A stretch of 33,034 bases of DNA, from the NCBI GenBank assembly GCA_041556555.1, contig JBFFIE010000020.1, forward strand, positions 1 to 33,034. The letters are read 5' to 3'. This document shows positions 24,420 to 32,961 of this stretch, piece after piece. The translations under genes were made by a program, and so were the position numbers. Numbering within the stretch: the stretch's first letter is position 1; each line of letters opens with the position of its first letter. The notes under the pieces were generated by a model. That model did not search any database. It saw only the letters and a list, made by a program, of their open reading frames with translations, and was not told where the DNA came from. The DNA comes from SZUA-592 sp041556555. GTDB lineage: Bacteria > Pseudomonadota > Gammaproteobacteria > Eutrophobiales > Eutrophobiaceae.

Positions 24420-24437
24420 TATACCAAATCCGGTATA
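24420..24437. promoter_or_regulatory. Dyad in the phosphonate operon/kinase divergent region
   Basis: A perfect six-base inverted repeat, TATACC and GGTATA, is separated by AAATCC. It lies 55 bases before the nucleotidyltransferase start and 113 bases before the kinase start, so it is closer to the phosphonate operon. It may be an operator or part of a promoter; a unique TTGACA on the minus strand (24466-24461) is too far away to pair with an obvious -10 element here. A chance repeat of this size cannot be excluded. Confidence 0.3.
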
Positions 24438-24549
24438 AAGCAGGCCTGAGAGATTAAAAAACTGTCAAGATACAGGAGTTTACAGTACCATTGTTGTATT
24501 AGTTACTAAAAAAACGATTATAAGTAGAGTAGGGCGGTAAGGAAAGAAT

Positions 24550-25839
24550 ATGACATCCAGTGTTCCCGAGAAACTGGGTAAATATGAGATCAAGCGACAA
24601 ATCGGTCGTGGCAGTATGGGTATCGTCTATGAAGGATATGATCCCTTTGCAGACAACGTGGTTGCAGTGAAAGTAGCCCGCAGTGATGCTCTCAAGAATC
24701 CCGATGCCGGTGCAAGATTTCGCAAGATGTTTTTTAATGAGGCACATACTGCCGGCAAATTGAAACATCCAAACATTGTTGAGATCCTGGACGCCGGCGC
24801 AGATGGAGAGGCCTGCTATATTGTCATGGAAATGGTGCGCGGGGGCAGGACACTCAAGCAATATACAACACCGAATAATCTGCTCCCATATGAACAGGTG
24901 GTAGAAATCATGTTCAAGTGCGCCAAGGCACTTGATTACGCGCACCGGGAAGGTGTTATACATCGTGACATCAAGCCAACCAATATCCTGGTTACTGATG
25001 ACATGGATGTTAAAATTGGTGATTTCAGTATTGCCCATTTGATGACAGCAGATACTGCAGCCACCATACCGTTGGGATTCGTGGGATCACCAAGGTACAT
25101 GTCTCCGGAACAGGTCCAGGAGGACAATATTACCAACCAGACTGATCTTTTTTCCCTTGGGATCGTTATGTATGAACTTTTCACCGGGAAGCACCCGTTT
25201 GCAGCGAATGGATTTTCCAGGCTGATTCACAAGATTACCAACGAAAGACAACCACCACTCAAAACATACCGCACGGATATTCCCGAGATCCTGGAGAAAA
25301 TTGTTTATCATGCCCTGGAGAAAGACACCAGGAAGCGTTACAAAATGGGATTGAACCTTGCAGGTGATCTGAGCCTGGCCTTTGATTACCTGGAACAACC
25401 TGTTGAAGATGTTTCTGAGAAAGAGCGATTCAGACTGGTTGAACAACTGGATTTCTTCAAGGGCTTTCCAGAGGCAGAAATCTGGGAGATCATCCGTGCC
25501 TGTCAGTGGCAGGAATATGAAAAGGATAGTGAAATCCAGTTTCAGGATGATATCGATGACGCTTTCTATGTAGTTGCCTCAGGCACTGTAGATGTAGAGC
25601 TTGATGGTAAAAAAGTCGGCAGCATGTTCAAGGATGACTGTTTTGGTGAAATGGGGGGACAGGCTGGAAAATCCGGTAAAAGTGTAAGGATTATTGCCAG
25701 GGAATATACCCGGATTATGAAAATAAATGCGACATTAATTGATCAGTTTTCTGTCGGATGCCAATTGCATTTCAACAAGGTTTTTTTAAGAACGCTTGTT
25801 AAACGGCTTTCGTTTACCAATATCAGGCGCGGGGATTAA
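24550..25839 (+). CDS. Soluble Ser/Thr protein kinase with C-terminal cyclic-nucleotide-binding-like domain (copy 1)
   Basis: This 429-residue Hanks-type kinase has no membrane helix. Kinase domain, about residues 10-275: glycine loop GRGSMG (19-24), ATP lysine Lys41 in VAVKVAR, alphaC Glu64, catalytic HRDIKPTN (138-145) and activation end SPEQ (185-188). The metal-binding motif is DFS (158-160) instead of DFG; the Asp is kept. The cyclic-nucleotide-binding-like domain covers about 300-425. Its phosphate cassette begins FGEMG (365-369), but the following KSGKSVRII lacks the Arg-Thr/Ala pair that contacts the nucleotide phosphate. A ribosome binding site (AAGGAAAG) precedes ATG 24550. It is divergent from the phosphonate operon and convergent with pgi. 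Substrate and ligand are unknown. Confidence 0.93.
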   Translation: MTSSVPEKLGKYEIKRQIGRGSMGIVYEGYDPFADNVVAVKVARSDALKNPDAGARFRKMFFNEAHTAGKLKHPNIVEILDAGADGEACYIVMEMVRGGRTLKQYTTPNNLLPYEQVVEIMFKCAKALDYAHREGVIHRDIKPTNILVTDDMDVKIGDFSIAHLMTADTAATIPLGFVGSPRYMSPEQVQEDNITNQTDLFSLGIVMYELFTGKHPFAANGFSRLIHKITNERQPPLKTYRTDIPEILEKIVYHALEKDTRKRYKMGLNLAGDLSLAFDYLEQPVEDVSEKERFRLVEQLDFFKGFPEAEIWEIIRACQWQEYEKDSEIQFQDDIDDAFYVVASGTVDVELDGKKVGSMFKDDCFGEMGGQAGKSGKSVRIIAREYTRIMKINATLIDQFSVGCQLHFNKVFLRTLVKRLSFTNIRRGD

Positions 25840-25856
25840 ACAAGCATTCGAATTGG

Positions 25857-27446
25857 TCACTCCTTACTGAAGCGATCAATCAATTGTCGAGTTGATGAAT
25901 CAAACTCACGTATGGCTGATTTCCCTTCAATAGTTGCAGAAATATCATGTGTTATTTTCTTTCCTAGCTCCACACCCCACTGGTCAAATGGGTTGATGCC
26001 CCATATACAGGCCTGGACAAATGTTCGGTGTTCATACATAGCCAACAACATTCCCAGCGTTTCCGGGGTCATGGATTCATAAATGATCGTAATGCTGGGA
26101 TGATTGCCTTTAATCAACTGATCATTTGAAATCCCCTCTTGCCCCTGATTACCGTGCATTAAGGCTTCGCCCTGGGCTATACAACTTGAGAATAACAGGC
26201 GTTGATATTCGATATTATTGTCATTGGCACGGGATGCAACTAGAAACTCGGCAGGTATGTGGTGTGTACCCTGGTGCAGTAACTGCATAAATGCGTGTTG
26301 ACAGTTGGTGCCAATACCACCCCAGATGATGGCGCCGGTATTGTAATCGACAAATTCCCCGGATTGTTTCACCTGCTTGCCATTGCTTTCCATGAGTAAC
26401 TGGGAAAGATAATCCGGTAACAGGGCCAATGATTGATCATACGGAATAATGGCAAGTGTTTCCGAACCAAAAAAATTGATATGCCATATATCCAGGAGGC
26501 CCAGCATGACCGGAATGTTCTGATTAAATGATGTTTCCCTGAAATGGTGATCCATTTTCTCAGCACCTGACAGCAGATCTCGAAATCGATTTATTCCAAT
26601 AGCAGCGGCAACCGGTAAGCCAATTGCACTCCATAGTGAATATCTGCCCCCAACCCAATCCCAGATCCTGAAGATATTTTCTTTTCTAATCCCATAGGCC
26701 TTCGCTGCATCCGGCTTGCCGGTTACAGCCAGAATCTGGTTGCAAGGATTCTCTGCGCCGTTACGGGCCAGCCAGTCTCTCATCGTATTGGCATTGGTGA
26801 TTGTTTCCAGTGAAGTAAACGACTTGGAGGCTACGATAAACAGGGTGTGTTCCGGATCGACTCGCTCAAGGACAGCATCTATTTCCTGTTTGTCAATATT
26901 GGCAACAAAATGAACCTGGATTGTTCCATCAGCAAAAGCATGTAACGCCTGGGTTGCCAATCTTGGACCCAGATCGGAACCGCCGATGCCGATATTCACC
27001 AGTGTATTAATCGATTTGCCGGTGTAACCTTTGATATCTCCGGATTGCAAACGCTTGATAAAGGCTTCCATGTGTTCTAATTCCGACATCACCAGGGAGT
27101 GCACATTATCTTCTTCAACGAAAACCTGATGGTCTGTCTTTGAACGCAGAGAATGATGGAGTGCCGGTCGGTTCTCTGAGTGGTTTATAACCTGACCATT
27201 GAAAAGATCCTCTATCCTTGCCCTGAGTCCTCTTGCTTCAGCAAGTTCCAGAAGCAGGTTTATAGTGTCGTGGTTTACTGGTTGCTTGGAGTAATCAATG
27301 AAGAGAGGGGCTACTTCAATGGAAAAGTCAGTGGCGCGTTCCGGGTTATTTGTAAAGAGATCATTGAGTAGAAGCCGAGATATCTCTCCCTGATGCCTTT
27401 CCAGTTTTTTCCACGTGGGAAGAGTGCTGATGCTTTCTGCAGCCAT
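25857..27446 (-). CDS. pgi: Glucose-6-phosphate isomerase
   Basis: Pgi interconverts glucose-6-phosphate and fructose-6-phosphate in the cytoplasm. The protein is 529 residues, slightly shorter than E. coli Pgi (549). Family segments are complete: NIGIGGSDLGP (about 151-161), SKSFTSLETITNA, the first signature in VGGRYSLWSAIG, and the second signature near the C-terminus, starting EHRTFVQACIWGINPFDQWG. The catalytic Glu lies in the LLMESNGK segment. It follows a CBS-domain gene by 36 bases on the same strand, without a strong ribosome binding site, and is convergent with kinase copy 1 across 17 bases. This housekeeping enzyme lies between the two paralogous kinases. Confidence 0.97.
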   Translation of the reverse strand: MAAESISTLPTWKKLERHQGEISRLLLNDLFTNNPERATDFSIEVAPLFIDYSKQPVNHDTINLLLELAEARGLRARIEDLFNGQVINHSENRPALHHSLRSKTDHQVFVEEDNVHSLVMSELEHMEAFIKRLQSGDIKGYTGKSINTLVNIGIGGSDLGPRLATQALHAFADGTIQVHFVANIDKQEIDAVLERVDPEHTLFIVASKSFTSLETITNANTMRDWLARNGAENPCNQILAVTGKPDAAKAYGIRKENIFRIWDWVGGRYSLWSAIGLPVAAAIGINRFRDLLSGAEKMDHHFRETSFNQNIPVMLGLLDIWHINFFGSETLAIIPYDQSLALLPDYLSQLLMESNGKQVKQSGEFVDYNTGAIIWGGIGTNCQHAFMQLLHQGTHHIPAEFLVASRANDNNIEYQRLLFSSCIAQGEALMHGNQGQEGISNDQLIKGNHPSITIIYESMTPETLGMLLAMYEHRTFVQACIWGINPFDQWGVELGKKITHDISATIEGKSAIREFDSSTRQLIDRFSKE

Positions 27447-27482
27447 TAATTAGGGGATGACGCTTGTTGATGAAGGGTATTT

Positions 27483-27920
27483 CTACCAGCTTGTACCGCT
27501 GATGTACCCTTCCAGCTGATTAATTATGAATTCCTTGTCTGACAACATACATCCCATGACATCCATTACGGACAACATACCAATCGGTTTACCATTTTCA
27601 ACGACTGGCAAATGGCGAAAATGGTATCTGGTCATCGTGGCCATGCAGTCTTCAATGGATTGATCAGGAGTCATGTAAAATACTTTCTGGGTCATGATTT
27701 CACGGACCTTGGTACTCTTTGATGAGCGCTCCTGAAGCACGATCTTTCGTGTGTAATCCCGCTCAGAAAAAATACCGGTTAACTTGTCCTTTTCCATGAC
27801 CAGCAAAGCACCTATACCCAGTTCACTCATTAATTTGATTGCATCATAGACGAGTGAATCAGGCGACACGGAATGGATTTTATATCCCTTTTCTTCCAGT
27901 ATTTGACGAACTGTTGCCAT
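27483..27920 (-). CDS. Two-CBS-domain protein
   Basis: This 145-residue cytoplasmic protein is made almost entirely of two CBS domains (about residues 8-65 and 73-132), forming one Bateman module. Such modules bind adenine nucleotides or related ligands and act as energy or second-messenger sensors. Typical segments are LVYDAIKLMSELGIGALLV and GIFSERDYTRK in the first repeat, and MATMTRYHFRHLPVV and GMLSVMDVM in the second. There is no attached effector domain, so it probably acts on a partner. A ribosome binding site (AGGGGAAAG) precedes ATG 27920, and a good sigma70 promoter lies about 55 bases upstream. It is probably co-transcribed with pgi 36 bases downstream. The ligand cannot be predicted. 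Confidence 0.93.
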   Translation of the reverse strand: MATVRQILEEKGYKIHSVSPDSLVYDAIKLMSELGIGALLVMEKDKLTGIFSERDYTRKIVLQERSSKSTKVREIMTQKVFYMTPDQSIEDCMATMTRYHFRHLPVVENGKPIGMLSVMDVMGCMLSDKEFIINQLEGYISGTSW

Positions 27921-27947
27921 AAGCTGCTTTCCCCTGGAGTTGGTCTA

Positions 27948-27959
27948 ACGGTTTACCGT
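27948..27959. promoter_or_regulatory. Dyad just downstream of the CBS-gene promoter
   Basis: The 12-base inverted repeat ACGGT-TT-ACCGT lies 12 bases downstream of the -10 element of the candidate CBS-gene promoter and so just past its transcription start. This is a typical place for a repressor operator. No regulator is identified, and the half-sites are only five bases. Confidence 0.3.
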
Positions 27960-27970
27960 GTTTTCTGATA

Positions 27971-27999
27971 ACTATAAATCCGCTACTTTGTGATGGCAA
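27971..27999 (-). promoter_or_regulatory. Candidate sigma70 promoter for the CBS gene and pgi
   Basis: On the minus strand TTGCCA (27999-27994) and TATAGT (27976-27971) are separated by exactly 17 bases. Each matches the sigma70 consensus at five of six positions. The start of transcription would be near 27964, about 44 bases before the CBS-protein ATG. It is the best-looking promoter in the window. Confidence 0.55.
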
Positions 28000-28175
28000 T
28001 CTCAATATGGGAATATTTCAGAATTTCACGTACTTAACGCAGGTTTTGTGTTTTAAAATAAGGCAAGTAAGACGTAATATCTGAAACTGCCTGCCAAATC
28101 AGTGCCATTTTCACGGGCAAATTACTGCATCCTTCAGATATTTGCCAGGAACAAACCCGAAACCAGACTAATTTA

Positions 28176-29468
28176 ATGAGTGAAATACCCAAAAAACTCG
28201 GCAAATATGAGGTTGCCAGTGAAATCAGTCGTGGCAACATGGGCACCGTCTATCTGGGCTACGACCCTTATATCGATCGCCAGGTTGCCATCAAGGTGGC
28301 GCATTCCGATTCACTGAATGATCCACAATCCGGTCAGCAATTCCGGAAACTCTTCTTTAATGAAGCCCATACCGCAGGGCGTCTGACTCATCCGAATATC
28401 ATCAGTATCTATGATGCCGGTGTCGACCAAGATATCTGCTATATCGTCATGGAATATATCCAGGGCGGCGAAACCCTGAAGAACTATATTCGTCCTGAAA
28501 ATCTTTTACCAATCGAAAAAGTGGTCGAAATCATTTTTAAATGCGCCAAGGCACTGGATTATGCCCACCGCTCAGGGATTGTGCATCGCGACATCAAACC
28601 ATCCAATATCCTTGTGACCCAGGACCTGGATGTCAAACTGGGTGATTTCAGTATTGCCCATATCATCGAGGCGGAATCAACAGCAACAGAAACGCAGGAC
28701 GTGATGGGATCGCCACGATACATGTCACCTGAGCAACTCAAGGAAGAACGAGTGACTGGCCAATCAGACCTGTTTTCACTGGGCCTGGTCATGTTTGAAT
28801 TGCTCACAGGCAAGCATCCCTTCACAGCAGATAACTTCTCCCGCCTGGTCCACAGGGTCATCACAGAGCCGGTTCAGCCCATTCGGGAACTGCGTAAGGA
28901 CATACCCGAGTCTCTAGAATTTATCGTCACCAGGGCACTTGAAAAAGACGTCTCTGATCGTTATGCAATGGGTCTTGATCTGGCCACTGATCTCAGTATG
29001 GCATTTGATAATCTTGAGCAGCCGGAGGAGGATATTTCTGAGCAGGAAAAATTCAATGCGATAAAGGAACTTGACTTTTTCACCGGGTTTAATGATGCCG
29101 AGCTTTGGGAAATCCTGCGAGCCAGTACCTGGCTGACCTATGATGATGCCACCGATATCATTGTTGAAGGTGAGCTGGATGACTGTTTTTACATCATTAT
29201 CAGTGGCAGCGTTTCGGTGTGGAAACATCATATGAGTATCCGTGTTCTGGAAAAAGGCGATTGCTTTGGCGAGATGGGTTATCTGGCTAAAACCAAACGC
29301 ACCGCGAGCATCAAATCCAATGGCTCGACCTCTTTGTTGAAAATCAATTCTACTGTCATCTCCCAGGTGTCCCTGAACTGCCAGGTACGTTTCCTCAAGG
29401 TTTTTTTGAGAACATTGATTCACCGTCTGTCCGTCACAACGGAAAAAATCTCCAGGGAAACGGCCTGA
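28176..29468 (+). CDS. Soluble Ser/Thr protein kinase with C-terminal cyclic-nucleotide-binding domain (copy 2)
   Basis: This 430-residue paralog of the kinase at 24550-25839 is alignable over nearly its whole length. Kinase domain: the glycine loop reads SRGNMG (18-23), with Ser at the first conserved Gly; ATP lysine Lys40; catalytic HRDIKPSN (137-144); and DFS (157-159) in place of DFG, as in the other copy. The activation segment ends SPEQ. The C-terminal cyclic-nucleotide-binding domain (about 300-425) has a more canonical phosphate cassette, FGEMG (364-368) followed by KRTASI with Arg375 in the ligand-contacting position. There is no membrane helix, so both kinases are cytosolic. It is divergent from the CBS-pgi pair. 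ATG 28176 has only a weak ribosome binding site. Confidence 0.93.
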   Translation: MSEIPKKLGKYEVASEISRGNMGTVYLGYDPYIDRQVAIKVAHSDSLNDPQSGQQFRKLFFNEAHTAGRLTHPNIISIYDAGVDQDICYIVMEYIQGGETLKNYIRPENLLPIEKVVEIIFKCAKALDYAHRSGIVHRDIKPSNILVTQDLDVKLGDFSIAHIIEAESTATETQDVMGSPRYMSPEQLKEERVTGQSDLFSLGLVMFELLTGKHPFTADNFSRLVHRVITEPVQPIRELRKDIPESLEFIVTRALEKDVSDRYAMGLDLATDLSMAFDNLEQPEEDISEQEKFNAIKELDFFTGFNDAELWEILRASTWLTYDDATDIIVEGELDDCFYIIISGSVSVWKHHMSIRVLEKGDCFGEMGYLAKTKRTASIKSNGSTSLLKINSTVISQVSLNCQVRFLKVFLRTLIHRLSVTTEKISRETA

Positions 29469-29670
29469 TATCATTTACGCATATATTGATCTTATTGCGT
29501 CGCAACAAGCCAGCCCCAGGTCTGTCACTTGTTTATTTTGATTCTCAAGAAGATTAAACTTGGGATAGAGATAATCCAGAACAATCAAAACGGTACATAA
29601 TTAGGTTATCGGACTGCAGCAATAAGCTGAGGTAGTTTGCTGATAACGGCATACAGGGGGCTATTAACGT

Positions 29671-31500
29671 ATGAATAATAAAAAACCTCGTCTGCATTTC
29701 CTGGTATTAATATCAATGACTGCCGTTGCATTCTCGCCAGCATCCTTTGCATTCAATTTTAATTACGATGAACTCCAGGGCTATTTCGATACCACGGTCA
29801 CTTACGGGCAAACCCATCGCACTCAACCGCGTGCAAGTGACCTTATTGGAATAAGCAATGGCGGTACGGCCTTCTCCGTTAATGGCGATGACGGTAATCT
29901 GAACTATGATACCGGGCTTATCAGTAATACGTTTCGATTTACGTCGGAACTCGATCTTCGCTACCGTAATTTTGGCAGTTTTATCCGTTTCACCGGTTTC
30001 AAGGACACCAAGAATGATAAAGCCAGTGATACGAAACGCACAGACCTGACCGAGCAGGCCATCGAATTGGTCGGCGAGGACCTGAAACTGCTGGATGCCT
30101 ATGTCTGGGGTAATTTTACTATCGGCAGCAATCCGGTTGGTATCCGTGTGGGTGACCAGGTGTTGAGCTGGGGCGAGAGCACCTTTATCCCGAATGGCGT
30201 GAATATCATTAACCCGGTCGACGTCGCGCAGTTACGTACACCCGGTGCGGAATTGAGGAACGCGCTGATCCCGGTCGGTATGGTATCGTTCAATGCTGGC
30301 CTGCCGGCGGGCCTCTCAGTCGAGACGTTTTATCAATACGATTACGACAAGATCGATATTGATCCACCGGGTTCCTATTTCAGCACCAATGATTTTGTCG
30401 GAGATGGCGGCAGCTGTGCCGTGCTCGGGTTTGGTGCCATACCAGACTATCCCTTGCTTGCAGCAGGCGACGGGAGCACCACAACCTGTCAATCTAGCGC
30501 CCTTATTCCCTTTCCTCCTTTTCCTGCTGTACCTGTAAATATATTCAGCGCTTCTCGCTCACCCGATCGACGCCCCGACGACGGTGGTCAGTACGGTGCA
30601 GCCCTGCGTTGGTATTCAGAGGCGCTTAACAATACCGAATTCGGTTTCTTTTTCATCAACTATCACAGTCGACTGCCCATCATCAGTGCAATTTCATCAA
30701 CTCCCGCTGCTCCTTTGTCACCACCGACCAATAACCCCGCAGCACCGGCGACTTACTTTATTGAATACCCGGAAGACATCAAGGTCTATGCGGTGAGTTT
30801 TAATACCCAGCTGGGGACTACCGGCTGGGCCCTGCAGGGCGAATACTCCTTCAAGAATGATGTCCCGTTACAGGTCGATGATAATGAGCTGTTAACGGCA
30901 GCGCTGCACTTCGATCTCTTACCTGTTCCTGGAGCAGGGAGTCAGCTGGGGGCTTTCGGCAATGGGGAGGAGGTGCCGGGCTTTATCAGGCGGAACATCA
31001 GTCAACTACAGATGACGGCAACACGCATCTTTGGCCCGGCGCTTGGATCCGATCAGACTCTGTTGTTGGCCGAGTTCGCGATCTCGCACGTCCACGGCAT
31101 GCCGAAGCAAGAGGACCTGAGGCTGGAAGCGCCCGGCACGTCTCTGCCGGGTAATCCGGTACTTGCTGCCGCGGGCATTGCTCCTGGAGTTGAAACCAAT
31201 GATTTCGCCGACGCCACTTCCTGGGGCTATCGTATCCTGTTGCGGACGGATTTCAACCGGGCGATCGGCCCGGTTAATCTGCAGCCGCGGATCAGCTGGC
31301 GCCATGATGTCAACGGCAATAGCCCCGGCCCCGGGGGCAATTTCATCGAGGGTAACAAAGCCGTCTCGGTTGGTCTGGGTGCTGAATATCTGAATGATTG
31401 GGATGCCGACCTGAGCTATACCAGTTTTTTTGGCGCCGGAACCCAAAATCTGCTTTATGACCGTGACTTTGTATCCTTCAGCCTCAGTTATTCATTCTAA
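29671..31500 (+). CDS. DUF1302 family outer-membrane beta-barrel protein
   Basis: This 609-residue predicted outer-membrane protein of the DUF1302 family is of unknown function. A signal peptide covers about residues 1-27, with cleavage near ASFA. The mature protein opens with FNFNYDELQGYFDTTVTYG, typical of DUF1302, and then shows repeated amphipathic strands rich in Tyr, Phe and Arg. The segment VGDQVLSWGESTFIPNGVNIINPVD near residues 160-185 is a strong family signature. The C-terminus ends in FSLSYSF, a barrel-assembly signal with terminal Phe. Residues 275-300 and 345-365 are Pro/Ala-rich loops. A purine-rich ribosome binding site lies before ATG 29671. It is followed 13 bases later by a DUF1329 gene, a very common pair in Pseudomonas and other proteobacteria. 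Confidence 0.92.
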   Translation: MNNKKPRLHFLVLISMTAVAFSPASFAFNFNYDELQGYFDTTVTYGQTHRTQPRASDLIGISNGGTAFSVNGDDGNLNYDTGLISNTFRFTSELDLRYRNFGSFIRFTGFKDTKNDKASDTKRTDLTEQAIELVGEDLKLLDAYVWGNFTIGSNPVGIRVGDQVLSWGESTFIPNGVNIINPVDVAQLRTPGAELRNALIPVGMVSFNAGLPAGLSVETFYQYDYDKIDIDPPGSYFSTNDFVGDGGSCAVLGFGAIPDYPLLAAGDGSTTTCQSSALIPFPPFPAVPVNIFSASRSPDRRPDDGGQYGAALRWYSEALNNTEFGFFFINYHSRLPIISAISSTPAAPLSPPTNNPAAPATYFIEYPEDIKVYAVSFNTQLGTTGWALQGEYSFKNDVPLQVDDNELLTAALHFDLLPVPGAGSQLGAFGNGEEVPGFIRRNISQLQMTATRIFGPALGSDQTLLLAEFAISHVHGMPKQEDLRLEAPGTSLPGNPVLAAAGIAPGVETNDFADATSWGYRILLRTDFNRAIGPVNLQPRISWRHDVNGNSPGPGGNFIEGNKAVSVGLGAEYLNDWDADLSYTSFFGAGTQNLLYDRDFVSFSLSYSF

Positions 31501-31513
31501 CAAGGGGACAAGA

Positions 31514-32872
31514 ATGCCCAGAAAAATAAAATTCATCTTTCCTCTGCTGTTACTTGTTAGCCTGTCGCAACAGGCGATTGCTGAACTCTCGGCGGATCAG
31601 ATCGATCGCCTGGGCAAGGACCTGACGCCACTGGGCGGGGAAAAGGCTGGTAACGCCGATGGCAGCATTCCGGCCTGGGACGGAGGCCTGACCCAGGCAC
31701 CGTCGAGCTATGTACCCGGCCAGCATTATCCGGATCCGTTTTCCGATTCTGTGCAGTTTTCGATCACATCATCGAACATGTCTGAGTACGCAGACAAACT
31801 AACTGAAGGACACAAGGCCTTGCTGCGTACCTACAGTGATTCCTACAAGATGAATATCTATCCCACCCGCCGAACTGCCGCTGCGCCCCAACGTATATAC
31901 GATGCTACAAAAACTGTCGCGGCTACCGCGAGATTGACACCGGATGGAAACGGTGTCCAGGGTGCAGTCGTAGGGATACCGTTTCCGATACCATCGAACG
32001 GCCTTGAAGTCATCTGGAATCATTTATTGCGCTGGCGAGGTGTTGACCTGCAGCGGCATATTGGCCAGGCAGCACCGACACGTGGTGGTGATTATTCGCT
32101 GGTTGAATTTAATGATGAGATTCGCATCAAGTACAGTCAAGCCGGCATGACCGAGGAGGCACTCAATAATATTATTCTTTATTTCAAACAGGAAGTCGTA
32201 TCACCAGCGCGACTGGCCGGGGGGATCCTGCTGGTGCATGAAACCCTGAACCAGAACAAGGAAAACCGCAATGCCTGGCTATACAATCCCGGTCAGCGTC
32301 GGGTCAGGCGGGCACCCAATGTGGCATTTGACAACCCCGGCACCGCTTCTGACGGTATGCGTACCAATGACCAGTTTGATATGTATAACGGCAGCCCAGA
32401 ACGATATGATTGGCAACTTGTCGGAAAGAAAGAAATCTATGTGCCCTATAATAATTACCAGTTGCAAAGCCCGGCTTTGAAATTCAGTGACATACTTACA
32501 CCGCTACATATTAACCAGGACTACCCGCGTTATGAATTACACCGTGTCTGGATAGTCAATGCTGTGTTAAAACCGGGCGCTCGCCATATCTACAAGCGGC
32601 GAACGTTTTACATTGATGAGGATTCCTGGCAAGTACTGGCCGTCGATCAATATGATAACCGGAATCAGCTCTGGCGTGTGTCCGAGGGCTTTGCCATAAA
32701 TCATTATGATGTTCCCAATCTCTGGACCGCACTGGAAGTGCATACAGATTTACAGGCAGGGCGTTACCTGGCAATCGGTTTAACTACTGAATTTGAACCG
32801 TACAATTTCAGGATCAAGCTTTCAGAATCTGACTTTACCCCGGCTGCCTTGCGCAGGCAGGGGATTCGCTAG
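31514..32872 (+). CDS. DUF1329 family exported protein
   Basis: This 452-residue exported protein of the DUF1329 family is related in fold to LolA/LolB-type lipoprotein carriers. The signal peptide is residues 1-23, ending QQAIAEL. The mature start LSADQIDRLGKDLTPLGGEKAGNADG, with GSIPAWDGGLTQ, is diagnostic. The body carries the RRVRRAPNVAFDNPG segment and the C-terminal pattern YKRRTFYIDEDSWQVLAVDQYD. The reading frame runs upstream to 31430, but ATG 31514 is chosen because it follows AAGGGGAC at ribosome-binding distance and starts a proper signal peptide. It is coupled to the DUF1302 barrel gene 13 bases upstream. The pair probably works together in moving a lipid-like substrate, an inference from the fold and the co-occurrence. 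Confidence 0.94.
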   Translation: MPRKIKFIFPLLLLVSLSQQAIAELSADQIDRLGKDLTPLGGEKAGNADGSIPAWDGGLTQAPSSYVPGQHYPDPFSDSVQFSITSSNMSEYADKLTEGHKALLRTYSDSYKMNIYPTRRTAAAPQRIYDATKTVAATARLTPDGNGVQGAVVGIPFPIPSNGLEVIWNHLLRWRGVDLQRHIGQAAPTRGGDYSLVEFNDEIRIKYSQAGMTEEALNNIILYFKQEVVSPARLAGGILLVHETLNQNKENRNAWLYNPGQRRVRRAPNVAFDNPGTASDGMRTNDQFDMYNGSPERYDWQLVGKKEIYVPYNNYQLQSPALKFSDILTPLHINQDYPRYELHRVWIVNAVLKPGARHIYKRRTFYIDEDSWQVLAVDQYDNRNQLWRVSEGFAINHYDVPNLWTALEVHTDLQAGRYLAIGLTTEFEPYNFRIKLSESDFTPAALRRQGIR

Positions 32873-32897
32873 ACTGTTTTTAACAAAATTGATTCTC

Positions 32898-32930
32898 AAC
32901 GCCTGGATTGAACATCCGGGCGTTTTTATT
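32898..32930 (+). terminator. Intrinsic terminator after the DUF1302-DUF1329 operon
   Basis: An 11-base-pair stem, AACGCCTGGAT with ATCCGGGCGTT (one G-U pair), closes a five-base loop (TGAAC, 32909-32913). It is followed directly by TTTTTATT. It starts 26 bases after the DUF1329 stop. This is a classic rho-independent terminator and the clearest one in the window. Confidence 0.88.
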
Positions 32931-32961
32931 GGTAAGGATCAATAATAACACCGAACTGCTG

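Noticed and set aside
24499..25038. Minus-strand 179-codon open frame opposite kinase copy 1
   Set aside because: It overlaps the conserved kinase core, and kinase copy 2 has similar antisense frames, as expected from the shared coding sequence. No domain recognised.
28914..29474. Minus-strand 186-codon open frame opposite the CNB domain of kinase copy 2
   Set aside because: It is antisense to a well-supported domain, with no family resemblance or good start context.
31430..31513. Longer N-terminus for the DUF1329 protein
   Set aside because: It would overlap the end of the DUF1302 gene and bury the signal peptide. ATG 31514 has a good ribosome binding site and begins a normal signal peptide.
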